Shown here: positions 43,039 to 52,097 of the stretch, piece by piece
How positions within the stretch are numbered: position 1 is the first letter of the stretch
How the letters are laid out: each line of letters starts with the position of its first letter
Origin: Syntrophales bacterium
GTDB lineage: Bacteria; Desulfobacterota; Syntrophia; Syntrophales; UBA2210
NCBI GenBank assembly: GCA_023230565.1
Contig: JALNXD010000013.1
Span: 15,792-79,791 of the forward strand
DNA: 64,000 bases
Direction: 5' to 3'
Notes under the pieces: generated by a model
What the model was told of the DNA's origin: nothing
Database searches by the model: none
The model's input: the letters and a program-made list of their open reading frames with translations, nothing else
Position numbers and translations under genes: made by a program

Positions 43039-43168
43039 ACCTTTTTTTAAGACGTCGAATCAGGTGGATCTAATGTGAGTAATCGTAAAAGCCGGATCAG
43101 ATCCGTACATTTAATTTGGAGGAAAGTTTTTAGAAGCGAAAAGAAATTCAGTGAAAGGAGGTTTTAAA

Positions 43169-43627
43169 ATGAAGCTGACAAGTCCTGCATTTCCACATGG
43201 GGGATCTATTCCTTCACAATATACCTGTGATGGAGCAAACATAAGCCCGCCCCTTGAAATTTCCGAAATTCCATCGGAAGCACAAAGTCTGGCACTTATT
43301 ATGGATGACCCCGATGTTCCTCAGGCAGTTCGAAAAGACGGCATATGGGATCACTGGATACTCTTTAATATGCCTGTATCGACATCAGCTGTAAAAATTG
43401 AGGAAGGGCAGGAGCCTGAAGGCACCCACGGAAAGGGAACAGCAGGTAATACCGGCTATTTCGGACCATGTCCTCCTGACAGGGAACACAGATACTTCTT
43501 TAAACTTTATGCTCTCAAGGAAAAGATCGGGCTTCAAGAAGGTGCAGCTAAAAGAGAAGTCGAAGAGGCGATGTCGGGCCTGATCCTGGAGAAAACCGAG
43601 TTGATGGGAAGGTATGTGCGAAAATAA
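43169..43627 (+). CDS. PEBP family protein (YbhB/YbcL)
   Basis: A 152-residue phosphatidylethanolamine-binding-protein fold. The ligand pocket motifs are DGANISPPLEIS, ALIMDDPDVPQ, WDHWILFNMP and YFGPCPPDREHRYFFKLYAL. Bacterial members have no settled function. AAGGAGG precedes the chosen ATG; an ATG 18 bases upstream lies within that site. Convergent with the inositol-phosphate synthase gene. Confidence 0.92.
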   Translation: MKLTSPAFPHGGSIPSQYTCDGANISPPLEISEIPSEAQSLALIMDDPDVPQAVRKDGIWDHWILFNMPVSTSAVKIEEGQEPEGTHGKGTAGNTGYFGPCPPDREHRYFFKLYALKEKIGLQEGAAKREVEEAMSGLILEKTELMGRYVRK

Positions 43628-43658
43628 ACCGGTAAAAATATGTTTCCCATCGTTGAAT

Positions 43659-44756
43659 TTATGATTTTCCGGTTATAAACGCTTCAGTCATCTTATAGGC
43701 CTCGTCATCAGTAAATTGCCGGGGCGGGTGTTTGCAGAAATACGCTGAAGGCCCTTCGAGTGCGCCGTATATGCCGCGAGTAAGCGCCAGCTTTGCGCAG
43801 CGGATTCCGTCTATGGCGACACCCGCAGAATTGGGTGAGTCCTCAACAGAGAGTCTCAATTCCAGATTTATAGGCACATCGCCGAAAATCAAACCTTCCA
43901 TTCGAAGAAAACAAACTTTATTATCCTTCTGCCACGCTACGTAATCACTGGGACCGATGTAAATGTTTTTGGCAGAAAGGCGATTGGCGGCAACAGATTG
44001 CACCGCCTCGGTCTTTGATTCTCTTTTGGACATCAGCCGGGCTCTGTTCAACATATTTAAAAAATCTGTATTTCCGCCCGTATTAAGCTGATAGGTTCGT
44101 TCAAGCTTTACGCCTCTTTTTTTGAAAAGGTCTGTCAGCACACGATGAACGATAGTAGCCCCAAGCTGCGATTTTATATCGTCTCCGATAACCGGCAGCT
44201 TTCTGGCTTCAAAACGGCTCGCCCAGTCCGGATTACTTGCGATAAAAACGGGCATATTGTTAATGAAGGCCACGTGTGCTTCAAGAGCGCATTCCGCATA
44301 GAAACGTGCTGCCTTCTCCGAACCGACAGGCATGTAGTTCAGTAATATTTCTGTGCCGCTTTCCTTGAGAACGGACACTACCTCTTGCAAATCCGGCTCG
44401 GGCTCGTGAGCCGGAATAAAGATACAATCCTCATCATATTCACTCATATGCTCTGAAATACCGTCCAGAATCCGGCCCATTTTTACCGTGATGCCCGAAT
44501 TGCCGAGATCGTCACAAAACGCAGCGGTACAATTAGGATTTGAAAAAATAGCCGTATTCAGATCTTTCCCTACTTTTCTTTTATCTATATCAAACGCTGC
44601 AACAACTTCTATATCCCCGGGATTGAACCCTCCTATTTCCCAATGCATCAAACCGATTGCTTCTTCGGCTTTCCTTCTTTTGTAATAATGAATTCCCTGC
44701 ACGAGAGAACAGGCGCAATTACCCACGCCCGCAATGGCAATTCTTATTTTATCCAC
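43659..44756 (-). CDS. myo-inositol-1-phosphate synthase
   Basis: A 365-residue NAD-dependent enzyme turning glucose-6-phosphate into myo-inositol-1-phosphate. Motifs: IAIAGVGNCACSLVQGI (NAD fold), VAAFDIDKRKVGKDL, GDDIKSQLGATIVHRVLTDLF and LNTGGNTDFLNML, with the catalytic Lys region SAKNIYIGPSDYV. This is the short prokaryotic/archaeal type. In bacteria it supplies phosphatidylinositol-type lipids or compatible solutes. No linked lipid gene is seen. Confidence 0.92.
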   Translation of the reverse strand: MDKIRIAIAGVGNCACSLVQGIHYYKRRKAEEAIGLMHWEIGGFNPGDIEVVAAFDIDKRKVGKDLNTAIFSNPNCTAAFCDDLGNSGITVKMGRILDGISEHMSEYDEDCIFIPAHEPEPDLQEVVSVLKESGTEILLNYMPVGSEKAARFYAECALEAHVAFINNMPVFIASNPDWASRFEARKLPVIGDDIKSQLGATIVHRVLTDLFKKRGVKLERTYQLNTGGNTDFLNMLNRARLMSKRESKTEAVQSVAANRLSAKNIYIGPSDYVAWQKDNKVCFLRMEGLIFGDVPINLELRLSVEDSPNSAGVAIDGIRCAKLALTRGIYGALEGPSAYFCKHPPRQFTDDEAYKMTEAFITGKS

Positions 44757-45130
44757 TGATCACCCCCAACTGTTCGAGAAACTCGCACATCTATTTTCCG
44801 GAAAGAACCACCTTGCAAAATGGTAACCTTGATGGATTTGTAAAAAACGGTTTTATGCCATGTCATTAATTGGAAATAATTGCCCTGTCACACATCAACT
44901 TACCTGAAAGTCGTTTTTCCTCCCTTTCGCCATTCCGCAGCCAAAGATGACTGCTTTCGACTGAACTGCACTACTTTTTACATCGCAGAAACCGCTAACC
45001 TTGTTATTTTACCTGAATAAATTCCAAAAGCAAGTACTGACCACTACTGATACAATTTCCTTTGCCCTTCCAAGGTTTTTTCGCGAACCTCTTCGCAAAA
45101 GCGAAAAGGTTCGCAGATTTCTTCGTAAAA
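44757..45130. other. Intergenic region with a long hairpin
   Basis: About 370 bases between the inositol-phosphate synthase start and the FecR-protein stop. It contains a hairpin at 45083-45114 (GCGAACCT-C-TTCGC paired with GCGAA-A-AGGTTCGC, loop AAAA), which may help end the FecR transcript although no T-run follows. No gene supported. Confidence 0.5.
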
Positions 45131-46624
45131 TCAGGGGCACGCTGTTGTTGTGGTTGTACTTGCAGTCGTTGTCGTTGTTGTCGTTGTGAGCCTTGTAGTA
45201 GTTGTTGCCCACGTACTGGTTGTGCTGCTGCTTGTCTGTCGAGTGGTAGAGGTTGTCACCGTCGTCGAAGTCACTGCTGTCGTCGTAGTCACGGGTTCAG
45301 CCGTCGATGTTGTTACCTCCCCGGTTGTTGTTGTCACTTCCGTGGTTGTCGTTTTCTCTTCGGTTGTCGCCGCCTCTTCTTCAGTGGTACTTGTCTGCTC
45401 CTCGGTCGTGGTCACCTCTTCTTCCGAAGTAGTAGTTTCTTCTTCGGTTGTAGTGACCACTTCTTCCGTAGTCGTCACTTCATCTTCTGTAGTAGTGACC
45501 TCTTCTTCCGTTGTGCTGGTCACTGCTTCAGTACTTGTCGTTGAGGGCGGCATTACCTGTTCCGTCGCTTTGGTGGATTCCTCCGCTTTTTGGGCAGCTT
45601 CTTCACTCAGACTTTCAGCTGTTCTGGCGGCTGCCTTTGCGGTTTCAAACTCTCCGGCATCAGCGGCAGTCTTCGCCTCCTCGGCAGCGGAAGCGGCTGC
45701 CTGTGCTGCGGTTTCAGCCGCTGCAAGTGCAGCCTCTGCAATTCGGGTGGCTTCTTGCGCCTTTGCCGCAGCTTCTTCATCAGCCTGAGCCTGAGCCTGA
45801 ACCGCCGCCGCGCTGGCAACAGCTTTCTGTTCCTTGATGGTCTCAACAGCAACATCCGCTTTTGCGGCAGCAATACTTGCATCTGCTGTCACATCTGCCA
45901 GAGCGGCAATTTCCTTGACAGCAGGATCAGGGCTTTTTTCAATCAACTCAGTTGCGGCAACCTTTACTACCTGGATTACATCAACTTTCGCTTTGGCTGC
46001 ATAAAGCACCTGTCCGGTCGCTTGAGCTTCCTGTGATTTTGTGTAGGCAGTCTGAAGGGATTGATACACCTGGCTTTTTGTGGCAGCGCCAACACCCGGG
46101 TCTTCAAAAAACCCTCTCAGCACTTTCCCGGTTATGCCTGCTTCACCGGAATACATATTAAGAAAGGTATTGATATTATCATACCCCAGATCGCCGTCAG
46201 ATCCGCGAATACCGCACACTGCCGTGGGAGTCTGCAGATAATTTTTTCTGTCTGAAGTTCCGCTTTTAAACCAAAGCTTCCCCACAAAACATGTGATTCT
46301 TCTCACCGGATTTGAAGTCTTGAAAAGCCAGAACCCGCCTTTTTCCTCTCTCTCCTGGATCAATCCGTTGGTATGTGGTCGTATCTTTGTGATGGCTCCA
46401 TCGGAAAAGGTTATCTCCACCTCGCCTTTTTTTGTTTGCACGAAGTCGCCTGAGTTTACAGGCTGTCCGATTTCGGTCACAGGGATTATCCTGGATCCTG
46501 AATGGATGACTGCATCGCCTTGATAACTGCTTATTTTGGCTATTGGCGCCCCCTGGGCATCAATCGTAAGAAGCAGGCCTGCAGCAATTATCAAGACAAC
46601 ATTGAAGAGTGTACGGTGGGTCAT
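45131..46624 (-). CDS. Exported FecR-domain protein with Ala- and Thr/Glu-rich repeats
   Basis: A 497-residue secreted or surface protein. Order: signal peptide (about 1-25, LLLTIDAQGA), a FecR-type domain (about 27-150: AVIHSGSRIIPV, GDFVQTKKGEVEITFSDGAITKI, TPTAVCGIRGSDGDLGY), an Ala-rich helical region (about 200-355), then about 135 residues of almost only Thr, Glu, Ser and Val in degenerate EEVTTTE repeats, ending TACP. The tail looks like a mucin-like stalk. FecR domains occur in signalling and in surface proteins with GIRGT motifs; the latter fits here. AAAGGAATA precedes the ATG. Confidence 0.8.
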   Translation of the reverse strand: MTHRTLFNVVLIIAAGLLLTIDAQGAPIAKISSYQGDAVIHSGSRIIPVTEIGQPVNSGDFVQTKKGEVEITFSDGAITKIRPHTNGLIQEREEKGGFWLFKTSNPVRRITCFVGKLWFKSGTSDRKNYLQTPTAVCGIRGSDGDLGYDNINTFLNMYSGEAGITGKVLRGFFEDPGVGAATKSQVYQSLQTAYTKSQEAQATGQVLYAAKAKVDVIQVVKVAATELIEKSPDPAVKEIAALADVTADASIAAAKADVAVETIKEQKAVASAAAVQAQAQADEEAAAKAQEATRIAEAALAAAETAAQAAASAAEEAKTAADAGEFETAKAAARTAESLSEEAAQKAEESTKATEQVMPPSTTSTEAVTSTTEEEVTTTEDEVTTTEEVVTTTEEETTTSEEEVTTTEEQTSTTEEEAATTEEKTTTTEVTTTTGEVTTSTAEPVTTTTAVTSTTVTTSTTRQTSSSTTSTWATTTTRLTTTTTTTTASTTTTTACP

Positions 46625-46821
46625 CTGAATATTCCTTTCGAAATGTCGGAAGAAAAAGAAAATCTGGTTCGAACCAAGCCACTGACTGCATTATCATTGC
46701 CAAAAAAGACGGCGGATATGGTATGTACATAAAATACCCATCAAGATTTATCAACACATTTTTATCTTACTGTGCTAAATTCTTTTCACATGTGCAGCAA
46801 AATAGCGATACGCCCGGTTTT

Positions 46822-47340
46822 CTACTTATACCCCCGCCTTCCCCTGTCAGCGGCAGTACGTTCATCCACTTCGTCTTGCCATCCATTCCTTTTTGTTGCA
46901 ATATAGTCAAATTTGGCCGTATAGGGTTTGATGTCGAGAAGAGGCGTACCATCCAGAATATCCACACCTTCGCAGAATAGCACATTATCTTTTATAGTGA
47001 TTAATTCAACGATGCTCAATCCTATACCGTTCGGACGGCAGGGCGCTCTGGTAGAAAACACTCCTCGTTCAATATCCTGAAGAAAAGGTTTTACTCTGAG
47101 TTTTACAGGTCCTTTACAATGAAAATGGTACAACAAAAAAATATGTGAAAAGCCTGCAATATCTTGCAGCCCCTCTTTGAATTCATCGAATACTTCGACC
47201 ATTCCTTTGCAGCCCCGCGCATATACCGGCTGAATCGGTGTTTTTTCCGCCTGTGCATGTTCGCTTCGGATAATTCCTATCGGTCTGTAGATAATAGAAG
47301 ATTCGTTCATCCCCGCCTGTTGCTCCCCGTTTCCTTTCAT
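46822..47340 (-). CDS. trmO: tRNA t6A37 N6-methyltransferase TrmO/TsaA family
   Basis: A 172-residue protein of the TsaA/TrmO (YaeB, UPF0066) family. Motifs: YRPIGIIRSEHAQAEKTPIQP, FKEGLQDIAGFSHIFLLYHFH, the signature GVFSTRAPCRPNGIGLSIVEL, and ILDGTPLLDIKPYTAKFD. TrmO methylates t6A37 of certain tRNAs with SAM. Only the conserved core is present. An in-frame ATG at 47310 is an alternative start. The role in this organism is by family only. Confidence 0.85.
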   Translation of the reverse strand: MKGNGEQQAGMNESSIIYRPIGIIRSEHAQAEKTPIQPVYARGCKGMVEVFDEFKEGLQDIAGFSHIFLLYHFHCKGPVKLRVKPFLQDIERGVFSTRAPCRPNGIGLSIVELITIKDNVLFCEGVDILDGTPLLDIKPYTAKFDYIATKRNGWQDEVDERTAADRGRRGYK

Positions 47341-47359
47341 TCAATATGCCCTTGAAGGA

Positions 47360-47430
47360 CGTAAAAAGCTCCTCATGCCGACTACATCAGCAATATAATT
47401 GAACGTACCTGAAGTTCTCACATACTTGTG
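47360..47430 (+). repeat. Dispersed intergenic repeat copy
   Basis: CGTAAAAAGCTCCTCATGCC, then GCAATATAATTG, then CTCACATACTTGTG. The order and spacing match the copies near 13.5 kb, and the first 20 bases match the copy near 39.9 kb on the other strand. It fills the gap between trmO and the NifX-like gene. Confidence 0.65.
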
Positions 47431-47464
47431 CGGCGCAAACCAATGCACGCCTATCCTGTTTTTC

Positions 47465-48061
47465 TTACTCCCTTGTCATTACGGCGCCGCATTCCGGACA
47501 TTTTTTTTCAAAACATGGCATTGCGCGTTCATGCGGTTCCCGGTATCCGCACCGGGGGCATCGGCAATATCCTGCCGGCCCTTCTCCCGCCCCTCCGGTA
47601 CGGCCGGGTCTTCCGCCCTGATTCTGACCTCTGCCTGCTCCCATCTTTCTACCTTGTCTTCCCCTCATCATACCCTTTTCTTCCAAAAACGTTCCGTTCA
47701 TCCTTAGTCTTCCGCGACGGCCCCTGCCCATACAACCGGGCATTGCAAACACATCTCCGTCAAGCCTGTCCGAGAGCCACGCACGCATTACCTGAACCAG
47801 ATCTCCAGCTACAAAAGGAATAACCTGAATTCCACAGGCGCGCACCATTTCGTGAAGCGGGCGGGAAATAGCACCGCATACAAGCACTTCTATTCCAAGC
47901 TCCACCAGACGGGAAACCTTGCGTACCGGAAGGTCGTATAACAATTCTTCATAGGCCTCCCAGATCACCTGCCCCGAATCTATTTCGATTATATAGAAGC
48001 GGTGTGCTACATCGAAGACCGGAGCAATGCGATTCTCCCATTGAGCGAATGCGGCTTTCAT
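47465..48061 (-). CDS. NifX/NafY-like protein with C-terminal zinc ribbon
   Basis: A 198-residue protein. The N-terminal 110 residues are a dinitrogenase iron-molybdenum cofactor-type domain (NRIAPVFDVAHRFYIIEI, ELGIEVLVCGAISRPLHEMVRACGIQVIPFVAGD). A Gly/Arg-rich linker follows. The last 35 residues carry CRCPRCGY ... CFEKKCPECGAVMTRE, a zinc-ribbon or Fe-S site. No nif genes are near, so a role in metal-cluster handling outside nitrogen fixation is more likely. A perfect sigma-54 promoter lies 27 bases upstream, and the adjacent gene encodes a sigma-54 activator. AAGGAAG precedes the ATG. Confidence 0.85.
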   Translation of the reverse strand: MKAAFAQWENRIAPVFDVAHRFYIIEIDSGQVIWEAYEELLYDLPVRKVSRLVELGIEVLVCGAISRPLHEMVRACGIQVIPFVAGDLVQVMRAWLSDRLDGDVFAMPGCMGRGRRGRLRMNGTFLEEKGMMRGRQGRKMGAGRGQNQGGRPGRTGGAGEGPAGYCRCPRCGYREPHERAMPCFEKKCPECGAVMTRE

Positions 48062-48087
48062 CTATTACTTCCTTCCAATATAATCAC

Positions 48088-48102
48088 GCAACGGATGTGC
48101 CA
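48088..48102 (-). promoter_or_regulatory. Sigma-54 (-24/-12) promoter
   Basis: On the minus strand TGGCAC-ATCCG-TTGC, matching the consensus TGGCAC-N5-TTGC exactly. Start expected near 48077, giving a 16-base leader that contains the ribosome site of the NifX-like gene. Confidence 0.8.
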
Positions 48103-48137
48103 TGGAAACACTAATAATGGCCAGTTTCGGCTAAATC

Positions 48138-49562
48138 TCACTTTCTCCCCATATGCGTCTTTTTCCCCTTTCTTGAAGAACTGCTCATTCTTCCCGGGAA
48201 TATTCCGAGTTTTTTCATTTTTCTGAAAAGTGTCGTCTTATGGATTCCGAGCTCTCTTGCCGTTGCAACACGGTTATAATTATTATTTTCCAGGGCCGAA
48301 AGCAAAATCTGAACATCCAGAAGTTCGTGGGCGGAACGGCGAGCATCAGGAGACGAGGTCATTTCCTTGCCTTTTGTCAATTCCCCGGGCAAATGCTTGA
48401 TCCCTATGAGTCCTTTGCTGCAGAGGATAAAGGCCCGTTCTATGACATTTTCCAGTTCCCTCACATTCCCCGGCCAATCGTGAGCCATGAGCAGCAAGAG
48501 AGCTTCGGGCTCAATCCCTTCGACACCTTTATGCTGAAGACGATTGAATCTGTCGATGAACTGTTCCGCAATCAGCGGAATGTCTTCCTTCCGCCTTCGA
48601 AGGGGGGGCAGTTCTATTTGAATTACATTTATCCGGTAATAAAGATCCTCACGAAATTCGCCTTTTCGCATCTCGCTGCCCAAATCCTTGTTTGTTGCGG
48701 CAATCACACGGACATCGGCTGTCTCTGAATGGGTACCTCCCAGCGGCTCATATGTCCGCTCCTGCAAGACACGAAGCAGCCTTACTTGTAACGCCGGACT
48801 CACCTCCCCTATTTCATCGAGAAAAATCGTCCCGCCCTTTGCCAAAGCAAAACGCCCGGGTTTATCCTTGTGAGCCCCCGTAAAAGCGCCCGCCTTGTAG
48901 CCGAAAAGCTCCGATTCCAGCAGGGCATCCGGCAAAGCCCCGCAGCTTACAACTATAAAAGGACCATTTCTGCGAGGGCTTAAATTATGCAGTGCCCGTG
49001 CCATCAGTTCCTTTCCGGTACCGGTTTCACCCAGAATCAGGACCGTACTCGGACTGGATGCAATAGCAGGAAGCACTTCGAATATTTTCTGCATGTCAGG
49101 ACTTCTGCTCACGAAATCACCTATCTTGAACTTGCCTTCCAGTTCGCTTCGCAGGGCTTCGACTTCGGAAAGATCCCGAAATGTTTCAGCACCTCCAATC
49201 GTGTTACCCTCTGAATCTTTCAGGACGGCCGTCGAGACACTTATTGGAATTCGCCTTCCATCGGCCTTTATGATATACCCTGCTTTCCCGATTACGGGTT
49301 TTTCCGTTTCCAGTGTCAGGCGTAAGGCACATTCGTCACCGCACATGCTGGAACGAAATACTTCCGAACAGCGGCGCCCGATCGCTTCTTCAGCAGTTAC
49401 ACCGGTTATCTCCCGGGCAGCCCTGTTAAACGATGTAATATTCCATTCCGAATCCACTGTGAATACTCCATCGGAAATACTTTCAAGGATAGCATCGGTT
49501 GTGGAATATGGCCGGGATGCCGATTTTGTATCCGGTGACTTCTTTTTATTTACCTTCTTCAT
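48138..49562 (-). CDS. Sigma-54-dependent transcriptional activator with PAS domain
   Basis: A 474-residue enhancer-binding protein. N-terminal PAS domain (about 20-130) containing a cysteine pair region (SSMCGDECALRL) that might bind metal or sense redox. Central AAA+ domain with Walker A GETGTGKELMARALH, the sigma-54 contact ELFGYKAGAFTGA, Walker B GGTIFLDEIGE and the arginine-finger region REDLYYRINV. C-terminal Fis-type helix-turn-helix (NNYNRVATARELGIHKTTLFRKMKKLG). It probably drives the sigma-54 promoter 36 bp beyond its own stop codon. It starts 5 bp after the MFS gene. Confidence 0.93.
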   Translation of the reverse strand: MKKVNKKKSPDTKSASRPYSTTDAILESISDGVFTVDSEWNITSFNRAAREITGVTAEEAIGRRCSEVFRSSMCGDECALRLTLETEKPVIGKAGYIIKADGRRIPISVSTAVLKDSEGNTIGGAETFRDLSEVEALRSELEGKFKIGDFVSRSPDMQKIFEVLPAIASSPSTVLILGETGTGKELMARALHNLSPRRNGPFIVVSCGALPDALLESELFGYKAGAFTGAHKDKPGRFALAKGGTIFLDEIGEVSPALQVRLLRVLQERTYEPLGGTHSETADVRVIAATNKDLGSEMRKGEFREDLYYRINVIQIELPPLRRRKEDIPLIAEQFIDRFNRLQHKGVEGIEPEALLLLMAHDWPGNVRELENVIERAFILCSKGLIGIKHLPGELTKGKEMTSSPDARRSAHELLDVQILLSALENNNYNRVATARELGIHKTTLFRKMKKLGIFPGRMSSSSRKGKKTHMGRK

Positions 49563-49567
49563 AGCAT

Positions 49568-50833
49568 CTATTTTAAATGTGTCCCTAAATCAGCTTTTAA
49601 GTGATGTGCTCCTCCTATAGCCTCAAGATGCAAAAGAGCAGTTAAAAACGTACCTGCAGCTGAAAAAATTGCACATATCATAAAAGCAGTCCGGTAGCTG
49701 TCTGAAATATCAAAAATGCGTCCGGTGATCCAGGGACCGAAGGCACCCCCAAGGGCAAAGCCGAAAGAAATTAATCCCAAAAGATATCCATGTGCTCTCA
49801 ATCCGAACAAGGCTGCGACAAGAGGCGATTCGGATGTTACTCCGCCTCCATACGCCACACCAAAAAGTGCTGCAAACAGAAAGAGAGCCCACGGATCTTT
49901 GGCAAGTACCAGCCAAATGAGGGCAGCTGACATAAGGATAAAATTTACAAGAAATATCGTTCTGCTCCCGAAAGTATCAGTCAGCCGCCCCATCAAAAGC
50001 TTTCCCGCAATACTGAATACCCCTATTGCAGCAAGAATTTTTGCCGCTCTGCCCGCAGAAAGGCCGATTCCAACCGCGTGTGCTACAATATGCACCATAA
50101 TCGAAAAAAGACAGAAACCAAAGCAGATGATCATGGCAAAATATATCCAGAAGCGAAGAGTGCGGAGAGCTTCTCCTTGTGAAAGCCCTTCTCTATTACT
50201 GCTGCAACTGCCGTACACGCATTGTTCCGATCCGTCGGCTGATTTTCCGATATCGGCGGGATCGCGTTTAAGAAGCTGAGCCGAGCTTACAACAAGTATC
50301 ATCAGGGACGCTCCTAATATGAAATATGACATCCGCCAGCCGTAACCGACGATAAGCTTGTTGGCAAGTGGCGGCCCTGTAACGGCTCCTATTCCTATTG
50401 CTGCCGAGATTACACCGGTCATCAGGCCTCTTCTTTTATTGAACCAGCGGGCTATCGTTGACATGAGAGGAACAAAACCTCCCACCATACCGACCCCCAC
50501 AAATATTCCGTAAAAGAGATATAACTGCCATACCGAATTGACAAAGCCCATCATTATGTACCCGAACCCGAGCACCAGACCCGAAATCGACATTACCACA
50601 CGCGGGCCGTAGGTATCATTTACTCGTCCCCCTGCAATCCCGGCAAAACCCATGATGATCGAGCAGAGAGAAAAGGCACCGGCTGTCGAAGCCCTTGACC
50701 AGCCGAACTCTTGTATGAGGGGAATAAGAAACACACCGAAAGAATAAAATACCGCCCATAAAACCAAAAGTATGATTGACGCAGAGGCCACAATTATATA
50801 GCCGTAAAATATTTTCGACACATCGGGATTCAT
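49568..50833 (-). CDS. MFS transporter, OFA/monocarboxylate-like
   Basis: A 421-residue major facilitator with 12 hydrophobic segments. Motif A-like loops are GGRVNDTYGPRVVM and LMGRLTDTFGSRTIF. FYSFGVFLIPLIQEFGWSRASTAGAFS resembles the oxalate/formate antiporter (OFA) and monocarboxylate group. Substrate unknown. The ATG at 50833 has AGGAG about 11 bases upstream. The gene leads a likely two-gene unit with the sigma-54 activator 5 bp downstream. Confidence 0.88.
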   Translation of the reverse strand: MNPDVSKIFYGYIIVASASIILLVLWAVFYSFGVFLIPLIQEFGWSRASTAGAFSLCSIIMGFAGIAGGRVNDTYGPRVVMSISGLVLGFGYIMMGFVNSVWQLYLFYGIFVGVGMVGGFVPLMSTIARWFNKRRGLMTGVISAAIGIGAVTGPPLANKLIVGYGWRMSYFILGASLMILVVSSAQLLKRDPADIGKSADGSEQCVYGSCSSNREGLSQGEALRTLRFWIYFAMIICFGFCLFSIMVHIVAHAVGIGLSAGRAAKILAAIGVFSIAGKLLMGRLTDTFGSRTIFLVNFILMSAALIWLVLAKDPWALFLFAALFGVAYGGGVTSESPLVAALFGLRAHGYLLGLISFGFALGGAFGPWITGRIFDISDSYRTAFMICAIFSAAGTFLTALLHLEAIGGAHHLKADLGTHLK

Positions 50834-51179
50834 CGGCACAGTCTCCTGTAAATTAAAAGTGCGTTTTACCACGAATGTCTTAAGAATGCGAGTAAAGCCT
50901 GGATTTAATCATTCCAGGTTTCAATGTCTGCATGACAGCACCTGAAGGCGGCATTCGGATCTGGATTACGCAGATCATCCGGACCAGAACATGCCTGCCT
51001 TTGCCGGAGGAACAGAGGCCTTGTCATTTTTTGACGGGCAAGTGGAATGAGCAGGGATTCCGGGTTTCTGAGCTGTCCGTGGCACACGACAGTAAAATAC
51101 AGTCTTCACCCCATTTTCTTTCACGTCACTTACACGTTTATATTAAGATTACATGTTAGCCGGATAAAGAGGCAAAACC
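50834..51179. other. Intergenic region with small hairpins
   Basis: About 345 bases between divergent genes. Contains small inverted repeats, for example GATCTG-GATTACG-CAGATC near 50960 and CTGTC-C-GTG paired with CACGACAG near 51075. No gene, named RNA or strong promoter is recognised. Confidence 0.4.
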
Positions 51180-51668
51180 ATGGAAGAAAACAAAAATGAA
51201 ATGGTAATCACCCGCATCTTCAATACCCCTCGGGAACTCCTGTGGAAGTACTGGACCGATTCCGAATTTTTTAAGCGGTGGTGGGGGCCAGATGGTTTCA
51301 CCTGTCCCTTCTCGCGAATAGATTTTCGTGTGGGTGGGTCCTACCTTCACGCGATGCGCTCGCCGGAAGGCAAAGATTACTGGAGCACCGGCACCTACAA
51401 GGAGATCAGCCCCCCGGAAAAAATTGTCGCCACCGACAGTTTCGCCGATGAAAAAGGGAATGTCGTTTCCTCGGAATATTACGGCTTGAAAGGCTTCCCC
51501 ATGGAACTGGTAGTCAGCTTGACTTTCAAGGATCTGGGAGAAAAGACGAAATTGACGCTTGTACACAGGGGCATCGGCACGGTGGATGAAAAGACCCGCC
51601 GTGATATGAAGGAGGGTTGGAATCAGTCATTCAACAAGCTCACGAAAAACCTGTCTTCAGGCATTTGA
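51180..51668 (+). CDS. AHSA1/SRPBCC-domain protein
   Basis: A 162-residue START-like fold of the activator-of-Hsp90-ATPase homologue 1 group. Family segments: ITRIFNTPRELLWKYWTDSEFFKRWWGPDGFTCP, DFRVGGSYLHAMRSPEGKDYWSTGTYKEISPPEKIV and the C-terminal WNQSFNKLTKNL. These proteins bind hydrophobic ligands; bacterial roles are mostly unknown. GATAAAGAGG precedes the ATG. It is 51 bp from the SHOCT gene. Confidence 0.9.
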   Translation: MEENKNEMVITRIFNTPRELLWKYWTDSEFFKRWWGPDGFTCPFSRIDFRVGGSYLHAMRSPEGKDYWSTGTYKEISPPEKIVATDSFADEKGNVVSSEYYGLKGFPMELVVSLTFKDLGEKTKLTLVHRGIGTVDEKTRRDMKEGWNQSFNKLTKNLSSGI

Positions 51669-51719
51669 GGGCAGAACAGAAATAAACGATTCCACACAGG
51701 AAAGGGGAAAGCTTTCTTC

Positions 51720-52070
51720 ATGAGATGCTTAAATTTTCTGCTGATAAATACCGGGACGGCGCTGTTCCTTACATGCCTGTTTTTTGCAGGGGAAACATAT
51801 GCACAAGGCGGCAGGTACGGCGACTGGCACGGCATGATGGATGGATGGGGAATGGGGTGGTTCGGGGGAATTATCATGATACTGTTCTGGATCCTTGTAA
51901 TTGCAGGACTGATATTGTTTGTCAAATGGCTGGTACAGAATACGAAAGGCGGATCACAGGCTGATTCACGCGACCCTTCACGAGCACTGGATATACTCAG
52001 AGAGCGCTACGCGAGGGGGGAAATCAACAAGCAGGAATTTGATGAAAAAAAGAAAGATCTTCTTTCCTGA
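51720..52070 (+). CDS. Membrane protein with C-terminal SHOCT domain
   Basis: A 116-residue protein: signal-like segment (about 5-28), a Gly/Trp/Met-rich stretch (YGDWHGMMDGWGMGWFGG), one transmembrane helix (about 50-70), and a C-terminal SHOCT motif (ALDILRERYARGEINKQEFDEKKKDLL). Small proteins of this kind are frequently next to copper-transport genes, and here a CopB-type ATPase follows 27 bp on. The Met/His-containing stretch might bind metal, which is inferred. Confidence 0.85.
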   Translation: MRCLNFLLINTGTALFLTCLFFAGETYAQGGRYGDWHGMMDGWGMGWFGGIIMILFWILVIAGLILFVKWLVQNTKGGSQADSRDPSRALDILRERYARGEINKQEFDEKKKDLLS

Positions 52071-52097
52071 ATAGCGGCAGGAAGCAAATGAAGAACC

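Noticed and set aside
45131..45560. CRISPR-like or tandem repeat array
   Set aside because: The repeats are degenerate coding triplets of the Thr/Glu tail, without spacers.
45150..45788. A 212-codon plus-strand frame rich in Val and Ser
   Set aside because: It is the complement of the Thr/Glu and Ala repeats of the FecR gene; repeats leave all frames open.
50905..51087. A 60-codon minus-strand frame in the gap before the AHSA1 gene
   Set aside because: No ribosome site, no recognisable family, atypical composition.
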